DNA of 64,000 nucleotides from Limisphaera sp026417315. Its GTDB lineage: Bacteria; Verrucomicrobiota; Verrucomicrobiia; Limisphaerales; Limisphaeraceae. The translations under genes and the position numbers were made by a program. Every line of letters begins with the position of its first letter. Position 1 is the stretch's first letter. Below are positions 46,601-54,990 of this stretch, piece by piece. The notes under the pieces were generated by a model. That model did not search any database and was not told the origin of the DNA. It worked only from the letters and a program-made list of their open reading frames with translations. The DNA lies in assembly GCF_049537125.1 (NCBI RefSeq), contig NZ_JBMVQY010000001.1, forward strand, positions 62,001-126,000. The letters run 5' to 3'.

Positions 46601-46625
46601 GTAGGACCAATGCGTGCGGTTTCAT
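40641..46625 (-). CDS. Hybrid sensor histidine kinase with ten PAS domains
   Basis: About 1994 residues, inner membrane. Helix one (~8-28), an extracytoplasmic sensor (~30-295), helix two (WLGTGALLGLLGLVAWNLW, ~298-318), then ten PAS/PAC domains from ~325 to ~1602, a histidine kinase core (H-box GIGALAGGIAHDLNN, N-box NLCVNARDAMPQGG, G-boxes VSDTGTGIAPE and GKGTGLGLPTVLGIV) and a C-terminal receiver with VLVVDDE, phospho-Asp in LVLTDMLMPGLDG and the Lys in LMTKPF. PAS7, 8 and 9 are near-copies of ~128 residues in tandem (43335-42180), and PAS1 and PAS4 are near-copies too. The partner regulator is not adjacent. The start at 46625 precedes helix one; 18 further codons are open upstream. Confidence 0.92.
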   Translation of the reverse strand: MKPHALVLRGLFGLAALVLVAGAVWLQREQTAMLRHRAEQTLLSIADLKVRQLSAWRAERLADGDLYRETPSLAVAFTQWLAEPRAERAAVLQNRLERRRRVEGYAQAFFTDVHAQVRLTVGPNLPSLPLELLLTLTNVLRTGETALTELFRWGADPLPNLAVVAPLVTGEVADAAVVGAVVLVTRASDYVYPLLLAWPLPSQTAETLLVRRRGEDVLFLNDPRDWPGSALQRWLPVSEGELVEVQAVQGARGLIEGRDYRGEAVVAAAAQVPGSSWVLVAKMDAREAYGAARRRAVAIWLGTGALLGLLGLVAWNLWQRVHAQQLRQLLEAERERRRLEERHQVTLASIGDAVIVADAEGRVEFLNPVAEGLTGWPLAEARGKPLSKVFHIVNEETRQVVESPVSRVLREGRVVGLANHTLLIARDGREYPIADSGAPIRDEEGRITGVVLVFRDQTEERKAQRLLAEALALNEAIVATLRHPLLVLDQGLRIVSANRAFYQSFRSRPETVVGQSLYALWGGALEQPQLRQLLEQILPEDTRLDDFELKVSLPELGPRILRLNARRLYGEARASQMILLALEDVTEAVQAREALAESHRQMRTLLANLQGMAYRCVNAPDWPMVLVSDGCADLTGYPAEALLQGRPRYGELILPEDRQAVWDVVQAALAQQEPFELTYRIQRADGQVRWVWERGRGVYDDSGALKFLEGFVADITPRKEAEEALFRSRERLRITLESIGDAVLTTDAEGRVEYLNPVAEQLTGWKREEAEGKRLGSVFRIINEFSRQPVENPVERVLREGRVVGLANHTLLLSRDGREIPIADSAAPIRDAQGRLAGVVLVFRDQTAERQARRAIEESEARFRSLFQGAGEMIVLHQLVRDADGRPVDYRILDCNPAFERIMGLRREEVRGRLASEVYGTTPPPFLEEFSAVALHGRPTRMGVYWPPVDRHFEVSVAPFGPDGFATLTTDVTDRKRAEAELSASEQRFRMLSEHALVGIYLFDEERFLYVNPALARIFGYAPEELVGKLSPLDLTYPEDRARVQENIRRRLKGEVEQVYYRFRGQRKDGSTIHLEAHGARVEYMGRPAILGTLQDVTERQQWEEKLANERALLRTLVDHLPVALYLKDTEGRKTLVNPVDRLNLGVTTEAEALGKTDFDFFPPDQAAAFWEDDQKVLRSGEPVLNREERLTRPDGSEVWLLTSKVPLRDAQGRIIGLAGIGLDITELKRARDQLAAERTLLRTLLQTLPLAVYAKDITGRKTLTNPVDLQFMGARSEEEVLGKSDFDFYPPEQAEVFAAEDRQVLESGEPILGREDRIVLRDGREAWLLTYKVPLRDAQGRVIGLAGCGLDITDRKRAEEALIRERTLLRAIVNTVPMVVYAKDLQGRKTLTNPEDLRYMGARSEEEVLGKTDFDFYPPEQAAVFAEEDRRVLETGQPILNYEERVVLRDGSIAWKIASKVPLRDPQGRIIGLCGCGLDITERKRAEARLQEQATLLDAANDAILVWTLDRRIRYCNASAARLLGRDREALVGLGLEQVPELLFPGFSEAEAALQREAQWTGEFSIPQATGGERIVLARWTLLREPPDTPPRVLAILTDITERKQMQAQLLHAQRMQGIGALAGGIAHDLNNLLAPILMAAPLLKETVEDPESRAMLETMEQCAQRGADIIRQLLTFARGTPGTRVPVPVRHLLRDMEKIIRETFPRNIQTELHAPRELWSVMGDPTQLHQALMNLCVNARDAMPQGGILRLAAENVHVDESFASLDPRAKPGPYVCLTVSDTGTGIAPEIQDRIFDPFFTTKEVGKGTGLGLPTVLGIVQGHNGFLRFKSLPGQGTTFELYFPATISESAAEEPAEPPLPPPARGEMVLVVDDEASVRDMLKRTLEKHGYRVLLAAEGNEALALVERYASEVRLVLTDMLMPGLDGPGLVQALRARGVRLPILGMTGVAERVTIRNLENLELETLMTKPFLTRDLLWALHRALEPGPSGSTA

Positions 46626-46798
46626 AGGCAGCGAACTGCGCTTCGCCGCAGCCTGCCATCGACGGATTCCTGCTGACAAGCGGGAACCCGGCGACTTCGG
46701 GGAAGGCCGAGTACCTCCTGCCCCGGGTCCGGAACCTCGAGGTCCTCAGCAGCTACCTGTCAGAATCGCTGGAATGGCTGGATGCGGAGGGGGCAGGA

Positions 46799-47377
46799 TC
46801 AGGTCGAACCCGCCGCGGGAACCGACTCTTTGCCACCGCGCAGCCACAGCTCGAACTGGTAGAGGGCTGCCACGACGATGCAGTGACGGATCCTGCCCCG
46901 GGCCACCAGCCCGGGCAGGTCCTCCACGGGAACCAGCCGCGTGACAAGGTCCTCCCCCTGGTCGAATTGCACCGGGTGGGTCGGACGGCATTCTTCCACC
47001 AATACCGTGTAGGTGCGATTGCTCAGGATGGCGGGATTCGGCAAGACCATGCCGATGACGCGGGGGCGCACACCCGTGTAGCCGGTTTCCTCGCGCAATT
47101 CGCGCACTGCCGTGTCGATCGGGGACGCGTCGGAAGGATCCATGATGCCACCCGGGATCTCCAGCTCGACCGTGCCGCTGCCGTGTCGGTACTGCTCCAC
47201 CAGGACGACCTGACGATCCGGCGTCATCGCCACGACATTCACCCAGTCCACCGAGTCCAGAATGTAGAACTCGTGGGTTCGGCCCGTCCGGGGCGAGCGT
47301 TTCAGGTCTTTCCGGAGGCGAAAGACCTTGAAATCGCCCAATGGCACGGTCTCGAGGGTCGCCCAGGGTTGGATCAT
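46799..47377 (-). CDS. Nudix hydrolase, ADP-ribose pyrophosphatase-like
   Basis: 192 residues. Nudix box: EIPGGIMDPSDASPIDTAVRELREETGY; the core RELREETG is intact, while the first Glu position reads DA with one extra residue, a variant seen in ADP-ribose/sugar-nucleotide members. The front (TGRTHEFYILDSVDWVNVVAMTPD) fits the ADPRase domain. It probably clears ADP-ribose or nucleotide sugars. It is the last of a row with a small protein and a cyclophilin upstream. Confidence 0.88.
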   Translation of the reverse strand: MIQPWATLETVPLGDFKVFRLRKDLKRSPRTGRTHEFYILDSVDWVNVVAMTPDRQVVLVEQYRHGSGTVELEIPGGIMDPSDASPIDTAVRELREETGYTGVRPRVIGMVLPNPAILSNRTYTVLVEECRPTHPVQFDQGEDLVTRLVPVEDLPGLVARGRIRHCIVVAALYQFELWLRGGKESVPAAGST

Positions 47378-47423
47378 TGGCGCATCTGCCGATTGAAGGT
47401 TGGTCCGAAGATCGGGCGCGCTG

Positions 47424-47639
47424 TTACGATGGTGATTGCCGCGCGGACGCAGCCTGCTGAAACAGGCGCAGCAGGTGAGCCATCGCGTCCGGTTTTGACC
47501 GGCCCGTCTGCCGGGCGAGCTGGTCGGCGCGGCGATCCAGTTGTCGCGCCATTTCGAGCGAACGCTGCGGCGGGCAGCCCCACCCTTCCAACAGGCGGGC
47601 CAGGAATTGCAGCTCAACCTCCGTGGGGCCCGTGTTCAT
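47424..47639 (-). CDS. Small conserved-looking protein, unknown function
   Basis: 71 residues, soluble, helical, Arg/Gln-rich: VELQFLARLLEGWGCPPQRSLEMARQLDRRADQLA. Its ATG overlaps the stop of the cyclophilin gene (ATGA), which argues it is real and co-translated. No family recognised. It sits between the cyclophilin and the Nudix gene. Confidence 0.65.
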   Translation of the reverse strand: MNTGPTEVELQFLARLLEGWGCPPQRSLEMARQLDRRADQLARQTGRSKPDAMAHLLRLFQQAASARQSPS

Positions 47640-48151
47640 GCACGCATCCCCTCTGGACCGGAGGAGGGCACGATGCGAATGCTCTCCACATGGATCCGGC
47701 GCAGGGGACAGTCGCGGGCGTCGGTGGGCGTGTTGGCGATCCGGTCCAACACATCCTCACCCTGGATCAACCTGCCGAACGCGGTGTATTGCCGGTCCAG
47801 AAAACGCGCATCGGCATGACAGATAAAAAACTGGCTTCCGGCGGAGTGGGGATCCCGGGCCCGAGCCATGGAAAGCACCCCCCGCAGGTGAGGACGGTCA
47901 TTGAATTCTGCCGGGACGCGGTGGGCGGGCCCGCCCGTACCCCAGCGTGCCTTTTGAGATTCGTCTTTCGTGAGGGGATCTCCGCCCTGGATCATGAAGC
48001 CCGCGATCACACGATGGAAACAAGTGCCATCGTAAAACCCCTGACGGGCCAACTGCTTGAAGTTCTCGACGTGGCGCGGGGCCACCTCCGGCCACAATTC
48101 CAGCACCATGGTGCCTTCGCTGGTTTGAATCACTGCCACTTCGTCGCTCAT
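47636..48151 (-). CDS. Cytoplasmic peptidyl-prolyl isomerase (cyclophilin)
   Basis: 171 residues, no signal. Cyclophilin core: FYDGTCFHRVIAGFMIQGGDPL (catalytic Arg), GVLSMARARDPHSAGSQFFI, and YTAFGRLIQGEDVLDRIA. It speeds cis-trans isomerisation of proline peptide bonds. It is ~80% identical by eye to the next gene upstream, which has a signal peptide: a local duplication into cytosolic and exported forms. Confidence 0.93.
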   Translation of the reverse strand: MSDEVAVIQTSEGTMVLELWPEVAPRHVENFKQLARQGFYDGTCFHRVIAGFMIQGGDPLTKDESQKARWGTGGPAHRVPAEFNDRPHLRGVLSMARARDPHSAGSQFFICHADARFLDRQYTAFGRLIQGEDVLDRIANTPTDARDCPLRRIHVESIRIVPSSGPEGMRA

Positions 48152-48236
48152 GGTAGGAGCCCTGTTTGGACGGTGTTAACCTGGTGTTCGTTGGGGAGCA
48201 TCGATTCGGAACCCGTGCCCCGGAGGGCAGGATCGC

Positions 48237-48893
48237 TCACGGCGCCTGGTCCGCCGGCACGATCCGAATGCTTTCCACATGGACTCGCTTCAAGGGCCGG
48301 TTGCGCGCATCCGTCGGAGTGTTGGCAATCCGGTCCAGAACCTCTTCGCCCCGAATGAGCCTGCCAAAGGCTGTGTACTGGCCGTCCAGATGAGGCGCAT
48401 CCGCATGGCAAATGAAGAACTGACTGCCGGCTGAGTTTGGGTCACTGGTGCGGGCCATCGAAAGGACCCCGCGAACGTGTTTGCGCGAATTGAATTCCGC
48501 CTTGATGGTGTACCCGGGGCCGCCCGTACCCCATCGTGCCTTTTGAGATTCGTCCCTGGTCAGTGGATCTCCTCCCTGGATCATGAAGCCTTTGATGACG
48601 CGGTGGAAGCAGGTGCCGTCGTAAAAACCCTGGCGCGCCAGTTTCTTGAAGTTCTCCACGTGACCGGGGGCGACGTCCGGCCAGAATTCGAGGACCATGG
48701 TGCCCTCGGAGGTCTGGATCACCGCCACCTCGTTGGTTGCGGCGCCGGGTCGAGGGGCAGTGCCGGGAACCGCGTTGGTCCCGGGGTTCGCGGGCCCGTT
48801 CGAGCCGCCCGGGCTGGGCTGGGCACTGACGTGCAACCAAACGCCGGCAAACAGACAGGTCAAGCCAGTCCAAAACAGACCTCGATGCTTCAT
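48237..48893 (-). CDS. Exported peptidyl-prolyl isomerase (cyclophilin)
   Basis: 218 residues. A signal peptide (MKHRGLFWTGLTCLFAGVWLHVSAQ) is followed by a Pro/Gly/Asn linker and the cyclophilin domain (FYDGTCFHRVIKGFMIQGGDPL, GVLSMARTSDPNSAGSQFFI). Expected to help folding in the periplasm. 85 bases upstream of its cytosolic twin, same strand. Confidence 0.93.
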   Translation of the reverse strand: MKHRGLFWTGLTCLFAGVWLHVSAQPSPGGSNGPANPGTNAVPGTAPRPGAATNEVAVIQTSEGTMVLEFWPDVAPGHVENFKKLARQGFYDGTCFHRVIKGFMIQGGDPLTRDESQKARWGTGGPGYTIKAEFNSRKHVRGVLSMARTSDPNSAGSQFFICHADAPHLDGQYTAFGRLIRGEEVLDRIANTPTDARNRPLKRVHVESIRIVPADQAP

Positions 48894-49066
48894 AGGATGA
48901 ACAATCTTCGCCTTGCCGACGGATTCTGTCACGCCCGGATTTGTGGGTGCTGGCTCCGGAGCTCCTGCGAGCTCTCGCCGCCCGGAGCCGCGGCTGCCTC
49001 CACTCCGAGCAAAGCAGTCCGGCGCCGTGGCCGTGGTGGCGCGCAAGCGAGCTGTCACGCTCCCGC

Positions 49067-49894
49067 TCATACTTCGCACAGGGCGGCCAGCTCCTGTTCC
49101 AGGGCCCCAGCCGAGGCCGGCCGCTGGCGGGGATCGAAGCTGCACGAGCGCTGAATGATCTGATAAAACCGGCGCTCAACGTCGTTCTTCAGGCGGGGCG
49201 TCAGATCGGGCAGATTGTCGGCCAGTTCTTGCACGGCCACGCCGCTGAACATCTCGTAGAGGATCCGGCCCATGCTGAAAATGTCACCCGCCGGCCGGCC
49301 GCTGCCCTCCGGAGGATGGTATCCCACGCTGCCCACCGAGGTGCCCCCGTGTTGCTGCGTGGCCACCGTCCCGATGTCGGCCAGCTTCGGCACGCCGTCC
49401 ACGTAAATGATGTTCGCGGGCTTCATGTCTCGATGAACCAGGCCGCGGTGATGCAAGACCTGCAGAGCCAGCAGCAGCGTCCTGGCCACAAGGACACATT
49501 CCAGCACGGGCAACCGTCTTCTGCGATCCAACTCCGCGCGCAGCGTCCGGGGTACGTACTCTGAACAGTCCTCCACGGGCATTCGGCGCAGGTCGTCGGC
49601 CAGCTCCATCACATAGTAAAACCAGGTGTCATCGGGACAGCGCCCGACCTGAAGGATGTGTACAAAGCCGGGATGGGTTCGCGAAATCGGCTCGAAGTGG
49701 CGAACCCCGGTCCATTCCCGCTCGTACTGTCTGGAGGAGGCAAACGCGCGGCGTTCCACAACCTTGGCGGCCCGGCACCGACCCAGCACGCTCTGCACCA
49801 GCCAGACGCTGCCGTACGTGCCGCGCGCCAGATGCCGCAGAACCTCATGATCGGCAATCCGGGGCCGGCCGGAACCGGGAACCTGACCGCTCAT
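49067..49894 (-). CDS. Small bacterial Ser/Thr protein kinase
   Basis: 275 residues, kinase domain only, no membrane helix. P-loop LARGTYGSVWLVQ, ATP Lys in RAAKVVERRAF, catalytic loop LVHRDMKPANIIY, metal motif LADIGTVAT (DIG in place of DFG), and activation segment ending YHPPEGSGRPAGDIFSMGRIL. All catalytic residues are present so it should be active. Start MSGQVPGSGRP was chosen over an upstream Cys-rich frame. No phosphatase or substrate adjoins it, though a PP2C phosphatase lies ~3 kb away. Confidence 0.88.
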   Translation of the reverse strand: MSGQVPGSGRPRIADHEVLRHLARGTYGSVWLVQSVLGRCRAAKVVERRAFASSRQYEREWTGVRHFEPISRTHPGFVHILQVGRCPDDTWFYYVMELADDLRRMPVEDCSEYVPRTLRAELDRRRRLPVLECVLVARTLLLALQVLHHRGLVHRDMKPANIIYVDGVPKLADIGTVATQQHGGTSVGSVGYHPPEGSGRPAGDIFSMGRILYEMFSGVAVQELADNLPDLTPRLKNDVERRFYQIIQRSCSFDPRQRPASAGALEQELAALCEV

Positions 49895-50679
49895 AAGAAG
49901 GAAGCCCGTTGCACCCGAGTCGGAGCGGCACGGGTTGGCCGGGCACTGGTGCGCCCGCCCGCGGTACATCCGGCCCGAAGCATAGTGTTTTCGTTCGACA
50001 CAGTCTGACCCGCAAAGGAGCCATGAAACGGATCCTTTGGAGCACACGCAATCTAGCAGCGGACTCATCCCCCGCAAGCCGTTCATGCAGACCGAGCCCT
50101 TCTGCCCGCAGTCCCGCCCCTGCACTGGTAGAGATCGCTACGGCCCCGGGCGTTGACCCCGTGGCCTCGCGTCCAATGCACCGGCGCGTTCCGAGGAATT
50201 CCGGCACGTTCCCCACCTGATGCGCGGCGCCGACCTGCGGGCGGACCATGACGAATTCGCCAGGCCTGCCGGGCCGGAGAAGGCTGTTCCCCGTCGAGGG
50301 CCGGGCGTGCCGACTCGCACCCGGATGCACGCGAACTTCAAATCAGGAGGCCTGTTCAGGCGAGATGCACAGCAGCGAATGGGAGTAATTGGACTTGCCC
50401 GGATCGGCCGTTTCGCCGATCGGTGCTTGCGGCGCATGGACCATTGGATTCGAAAGAAAGCGCTCGAGCCCCCGATCGTGGGGTCCGGCTGCCAGGCCTG
50501 GAAAAGCTTCGATGAACCGGAGGCGACGATCCGGCTCCGCCCCGACGCGCGCACCGGCTCCATGGGCGGTTTGCCCGCAGGGCCGTTCGCCGCCCCGGGC
50601 ACCTACGAGGCGACTCTCCCGTTTACGACGGCAACCGGATCAAAGCGCCGATGCGCCGGGCCTGCATTTTTGCGGTGAA
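49895..50679. other. Divergent intergenic region, ~0.8 kb
   Basis: Between the kinase and the glycosidase. The glycosidase frame is open to 50389 so an earlier start is possible. No repeats or RNA recognised. Confidence 0.4.
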
Positions 50680-52275
50680 ATGAACCTGCTCTCGTGCCTG
50701 CTGAGGGGCAAAAACCCGTTTCAAAGCCGCCTGCCAATTCCCATGCGACGGCGTCTCTTTTCGATTCCACGGAACGAGGAACCTGCGGCATCCCATACCG
50801 ATCGCCCGGCCGAACAGCGTGACGCAGCGCCCGAGCCCACTTCTGCGCTGTCCCGTCCTCGCGGGCTGCACGGACGCAGCAGCCGACGTTGCTGGCGATG
50901 GGCCAGCCTCCTGTACGTCGGCGGACTGCTGGAATGCAGTGCGGCTCCGGTGGCGGGAGTCGATCCTGCGACGCCTCCGGGGGCCGAAGCGGCCGCGTTT
51001 CTGAGCTCTTTGGGGGTCAATTCGGCCGTGTCCCGCCGCGGGGAACGCCTGGATCGAACCGCGGAGGCGGTCCGCTTTTTGGGCATCCGGTGGATTCGCT
51101 CGGGCTACGAGAGCGACGTGCCCCTGGAGGACCTGCTCGAACTGCACCGCCGAACGGGAGTGAAATTCAGCTACGGTTTGCTCAGCGGGGGAACGGATCT
51201 GGAACGTCTACTGCGCGGGGCCCGCCGCCTGGCCGCGGCCGGCGCCCTCCTGGCGATCGAAGGCAACAACGAACCGAACAACTGGCCGATCACCTACCGC
51301 GGGCAGACCGGAGGCGGCACAAATTCCTGGTTGCCGGTGGCATGGTTGCAACGCGACCTGTTCCAGGCCGTCAAGGCCGATCCGGTGCTGCGGGCGTACC
51401 CCGTCTGGACGGTTTCGGAGCCCGGTGCGCAAACGGACAACGCGGGCCTGCAATTCCTGACCATCCCGCCCGGAGCCGGGACGTTGATGCCACCCGGCAC
51501 GCGGTATGCGGACTGCGCCAACGTCCACAACTACATTTATCACCCGGCCGCGCCCCGCCTGGAGGACAACAAGACCTGGAACGCCGCCGATCCGACCTCC
51601 GCCTGCAAGGTGGACGGCTTGTACAAGAACTTCGGCCGCACCTGGCGGAAGGGGTTCGCCGGCTACCCAGAGGCGGAGCTGCAGACCCTCCCGCGCGTGA
51701 CCACCGAGACCGGCGTCGCCGTTAGCGGCGAGGTCAGCGAAGAGATCCACGGATGGCATCTGCTGACGATGTACCTGGCCCAGTTCAAGCGCGGCTGGAC
51801 GCACACCGCCGTGTATTTGCTGCGGGACCGAACCGACGAAGCCGGCAATCAACAGTTTGGTTTTTACCGACCCGACCATCGTCCACGACCCGCTGCCGTC
51901 TACCTGCATCGGTTGACGAGGCTGCTGGCCGACAAGCCCGGTGCCCCCATCCGGGGTCATGTCGCTCCTCTGGCGTATGTTCTCGAACCCCAACCCGACA
52001 CCCTGCACGACCTGTTGCTGCGAAGGCGGGACGGCACATGGATCCTCATTCTGTGGAACGAACGGGTTCACGGGTCGGACGAAATCCAGGTTCGCTTCGG
52101 CCGCGCGTGGCCCGGGGTCACCGTCTATGACCCCATGCGCAGCGATCTGCCCGCGGCCCGGTATCGAAATGTCCAGCGACTCGGCCTCGAGTTGGACCGC
52201 CACGTGCGCGTTCTGTGCATTGGGCCGGGACCGGTGGAATCCACGAACGGTGGCGGCAATACGCCGTCCTCCTGA
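50680..52275 (+). CDS. Secreted glycoside hydrolase, clan GH-A-like
   Basis: 531 residues from the ATG at 50680. The likely signal (WASLLYVGGLLECSAAPVAG) lies ~75 residues in, so the true start may be an internal non-ATG codon. The TIM-barrel marks are acid/base Glu in LLAIEGNNEPNNWP and a likely nucleophile in PRVTTETGVAVSG, as in GH39/GH5-type clans. A C-terminal beta domain (LLRRRDGTWILILWNERVHGSDEIQVRF) follows. Substrate not readable. No polysaccharide cluster adjoins it. Confidence 0.75.
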   Translation: MNLLSCLLRGKNPFQSRLPIPMRRRLFSIPRNEEPAASHTDRPAEQRDAAPEPTSALSRPRGLHGRSSRRCWRWASLLYVGGLLECSAAPVAGVDPATPPGAEAAAFLSSLGVNSAVSRRGERLDRTAEAVRFLGIRWIRSGYESDVPLEDLLELHRRTGVKFSYGLLSGGTDLERLLRGARRLAAAGALLAIEGNNEPNNWPITYRGQTGGGTNSWLPVAWLQRDLFQAVKADPVLRAYPVWTVSEPGAQTDNAGLQFLTIPPGAGTLMPPGTRYADCANVHNYIYHPAAPRLEDNKTWNAADPTSACKVDGLYKNFGRTWRKGFAGYPEAELQTLPRVTTETGVAVSGEVSEEIHGWHLLTMYLAQFKRGWTHTAVYLLRDRTDEAGNQQFGFYRPDHRPRPAAVYLHRLTRLLADKPGAPIRGHVAPLAYVLEPQPDTLHDLLLRRRDGTWILILWNERVHGSDEIQVRFGRAWPGVTVYDPMRSDLPAARYRNVQRLGLELDRHVRVLCIGPGPVESTNGGGNTPSS

Positions 52276-52595
52276 AGCACCGCCCCCGGCATCCGGGCAG
52301 CTGAACAGCGCCCCGCACCCATGTCCCGCGGATGGTCGGCGGACGTAGAAAGTATGGACGCGTGGGCAGCCTTTGGCCCCCGGGACTCAAGAATCCCCGG
52401 CAAATGCCGGTTCCGCGGGGCTGTCCCATGCCGAGGACGTCCGAAACGCCCCCGTGCTTTCCGGGGCGTCCAAAACCTTGAAATCCGTCGCGATGGGATC
52501 AGGGCAAACCGCTTGCGGCGACTCCGACGGGCTGACATGTTTTCCGTGACCCGGCGCATGCGACATGAAGCGCCGGGCCGGGAGGATCTCTCCAC
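52276..52595. other. Intergenic spacer
   Basis: About 0.32 kb between the glycosidase and the PP2C phosphatase gene; GGGAGG stands ~13 bases before the latter's ATG. A CCGGGGA/TCCCCGG inverted pair sits near 52380-52420 but has no T-run. Confidence 0.35.
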
Positions 52596-54620
52596 ATGCC
52601 GGAACAACCGTTGCGCATTCTGGTGATCGAGCACGACCCGACCACGGTCGGGAGGCTGCGTCCCCTGCTCGAACAGGGCTGGGAGACGCCACCGGAGGTG
52701 GTGCTGGTTTCTTCGTTGGCCGAGGGCGTGCGGCGGTTGGGCACCGATCGCTTCGACGTGGTGCTGTTGGAGTTCTTCCTGCCGGAGGGCGCGGGACTGG
52801 CCAACCTCCCGTTCCTCAGGCAGGCGGCACCGCGCGTGCCCGTGGTGGTGATGGGCCACGTGGACGACGAAGCCCTGGCGGTCGAGGTGGTCCACGCCGG
52901 GGCCCAGGACTACCTCGTCCACGGCCAGCTCGACGCGCGGTGGTTGCGACGCGCTCTCCGTTATGCCATGGAGCGGCACGCCGCCGAGATGGCCTTGCTG
53001 GATGCCGAGGCGCGGTATCGCGAGATGTTCGATCATCTCACGGAGGGCGTTTTTCGGACCACGCCGGAGGGCCGCTATCTCATGGCGAATCGGGCCCTCG
53101 CGCGTCTCTACGGCTATTCCAGTCCCGAGGAGTTGATCCGCAGCATCACCAATATCGGCGACACGCTCTACGTGCAGCCCGGGCGCCGGGAGGAGTTCAT
53201 GCGCCTGATGGAGGAGCACGAGGTGCTCACCAACTTCGAATCCGCGGTGTTTCGCCGCGACGGTCGCATCATCTGGATCAGCGAGAACTGCCGCGCGGTT
53301 CGCGACGCATCCGGCAAGCTCCTCTATTACGAGGGCACGGTGCGGGACATCACCGAGCGTCGCAGCGCCGAGGAACGCCTCCGCAATTCCGAGGCCCTCT
53401 ACCATTCCCTGGTCGAGACCATTCCGCAGAACATTTTCCGGAAGGACGTGCAGGGCCGGTTCACCTTCGCCAACCAACAGTTCTGCCGCACGGTGGGCCG
53501 TCCCCTGGAAGCCATTGTCGGCAAGACGGACTACGACCTGTTCCCGCCCGAGCTGGCCAGCAAATACCAGCGCGATGACGCCCGCGTCCTCGCCACGGGC
53601 CAGACCCTGAAACTGGTGGAGGAACATCAAACCCCCGCCGGGGAGAAAATGATCGTGCAGGTCATCAAGACGCCGCTCCGCGGCGCCCATAATCAGATCA
53701 TCGGCCTGCAGGGTATTTTCTGGGACATCACCCAGGAACGACTGGCCGAACAACGCATCCGCCAGGCCAATGAAGAGTTGGCGCGGAGCCAGGCCGAACT
53801 GCAGCGGAAGAACCTGCAGATGGCCGAGGAACTTCGCATGGCCAGTGAGGTGCAGCTGGCGCTGCTGCCCCAGCATCACCCGGTCTTCCCCTCCGGCGCG
53901 TCGCCGGCCGACAGTGCGTTTCACTTCACGCAACGGTATCGGCCGGCGGGGGAGGTGGGAGGCGACTTCTTCCACATTGCGGCCCTTTCCGAGGTCGAAG
54001 CGGCGGTGTTTCTCTGCGACGTGGCGGGCCACGGCGTGCGTTCGGCGCTGGTAACCGCGGTCATCCGTGCCCTGTTGGAGGAGCTCAAACCCCTGGCGGG
54101 CGACCCGGGAATGCTGCTCACCCGCCTGAATCAGGAGCTGCTTACGATCCTGCGTCACGACGACACGGGCTTGATGACCACGGCGTGTTGCCTGACGGCC
54201 AACGCCGAGACGGGCCTCTTGCGCTACGCAAATGCCGGACATCCGCGCCCCTTCCACATTCGGCGGACCGCCGGCGAGGTGCGCCTGCTCCCCTGGCCGG
54301 CCGCGGCGCCCCAGCCTGCATTGGGTCTTCTGAAGTCGGTGACCTACCAGAGTGCGGAAGTTGCCCTGGAACCGCACGACCTGGTGATGCTTTACACGGA
54401 CGGTTTGTACGAGCTGCACAACGCAGCCCAGCAGCTCTACTCCACCGAGCTGCTCGAGACGGCCATCCAGGCCCGCCTGCATCAGCCGACGGCCCAGCTG
54501 TTCGATGCCCTGCTGGCCGAGGCACAGAACTTCAGTGAAACCGGCAGTTTCGAGGATGACGTTTGCCTGCTCGGGCTGGAGTTCCGGCATCCGATTCCCC
54601 ATTCGCGTGGGCATCCGTGA
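52596..54620 (+). CDS. Pseudo-receiver, two-PAS, PP2C (SpoIIE-type) phosphatase
   Basis: 674 residues, cytosolic. A receiver fold (~5-122) has lost its key residues: the phospho-Asp is Glu59 (VVLLEFFLPEG), the Thr/Ser is Gly87, the Lys is His109; the acidic pair E12/D14 remains. PAS1 (~140-265) and PAS2 (~270-385, with VGKTDYDLFPPEL) are followed by a coiled linker and a SpoIIE/PP2C domain (RPAGEVGGDFFHI, CDVAGHGVRSALVTA, YTDGLYELH, FEDDVCLLGLEF). RsbU-like proteins dephosphorylate anti-anti-sigma factors in stress switches. No anti-sigma genes lie nearby. Confidence 0.9.
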   Translation: MPEQPLRILVIEHDPTTVGRLRPLLEQGWETPPEVVLVSSLAEGVRRLGTDRFDVVLLEFFLPEGAGLANLPFLRQAAPRVPVVVMGHVDDEALAVEVVHAGAQDYLVHGQLDARWLRRALRYAMERHAAEMALLDAEARYREMFDHLTEGVFRTTPEGRYLMANRALARLYGYSSPEELIRSITNIGDTLYVQPGRREEFMRLMEEHEVLTNFESAVFRRDGRIIWISENCRAVRDASGKLLYYEGTVRDITERRSAEERLRNSEALYHSLVETIPQNIFRKDVQGRFTFANQQFCRTVGRPLEAIVGKTDYDLFPPELASKYQRDDARVLATGQTLKLVEEHQTPAGEKMIVQVIKTPLRGAHNQIIGLQGIFWDITQERLAEQRIRQANEELARSQAELQRKNLQMAEELRMASEVQLALLPQHHPVFPSGASPADSAFHFTQRYRPAGEVGGDFFHIAALSEVEAAVFLCDVAGHGVRSALVTAVIRALLEELKPLAGDPGMLLTRLNQELLTILRHDDTGLMTTACCLTANAETGLLRYANAGHPRPFHIRRTAGEVRLLPWPAAAPQPALGLLKSVTYQSAEVALEPHDLVMLYTDGLYELHNAAQQLYSTELLETAIQARLHQPTAQLFDALLAEAQNFSETGSFEDDVCLLGLEFRHPIPHSRGHP

Positions 54621-54990
54621 CAACCCGGCCGGCCGGCGCGCCGCTGTGTCTGTGTCGCCCTGGAGATGGCCGATGCGCCTCCCTTGCCTTCTGCCCGGGC
54701 CACGCGCTCCCGGCGGTATGGCTCACCCGAAAACACGTCTCGATTGCCTCCGAAGGGCGCCCGCCGCCGGCTCCGCCCCGGCGCGACAATCCCGGTCGTC
54801 GCAGCCCCGGCGCGTATGGCAGACCCGTGCAGGGCCGATCCCCCACCCGGCGGCCCCCAGCAACTGGGTGGCGGAGGGATCCTTCGCCCCGGGGAATGGG
54901 GAACGGGCCTGCTGAGGTCATCTGCCCCCGGGTCCATCGGCCGGTCGGGTCCCTCGACAAACCTTCCCGCCGGTCCTATGGTTACAAGCG
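54621..54990. other. Intergenic spacer upstream of clpS
   Basis: About 0.37 kb. It should hold the promoter of the clpS-DUF2017-aat run. No distinct site identified. Confidence 0.35.
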
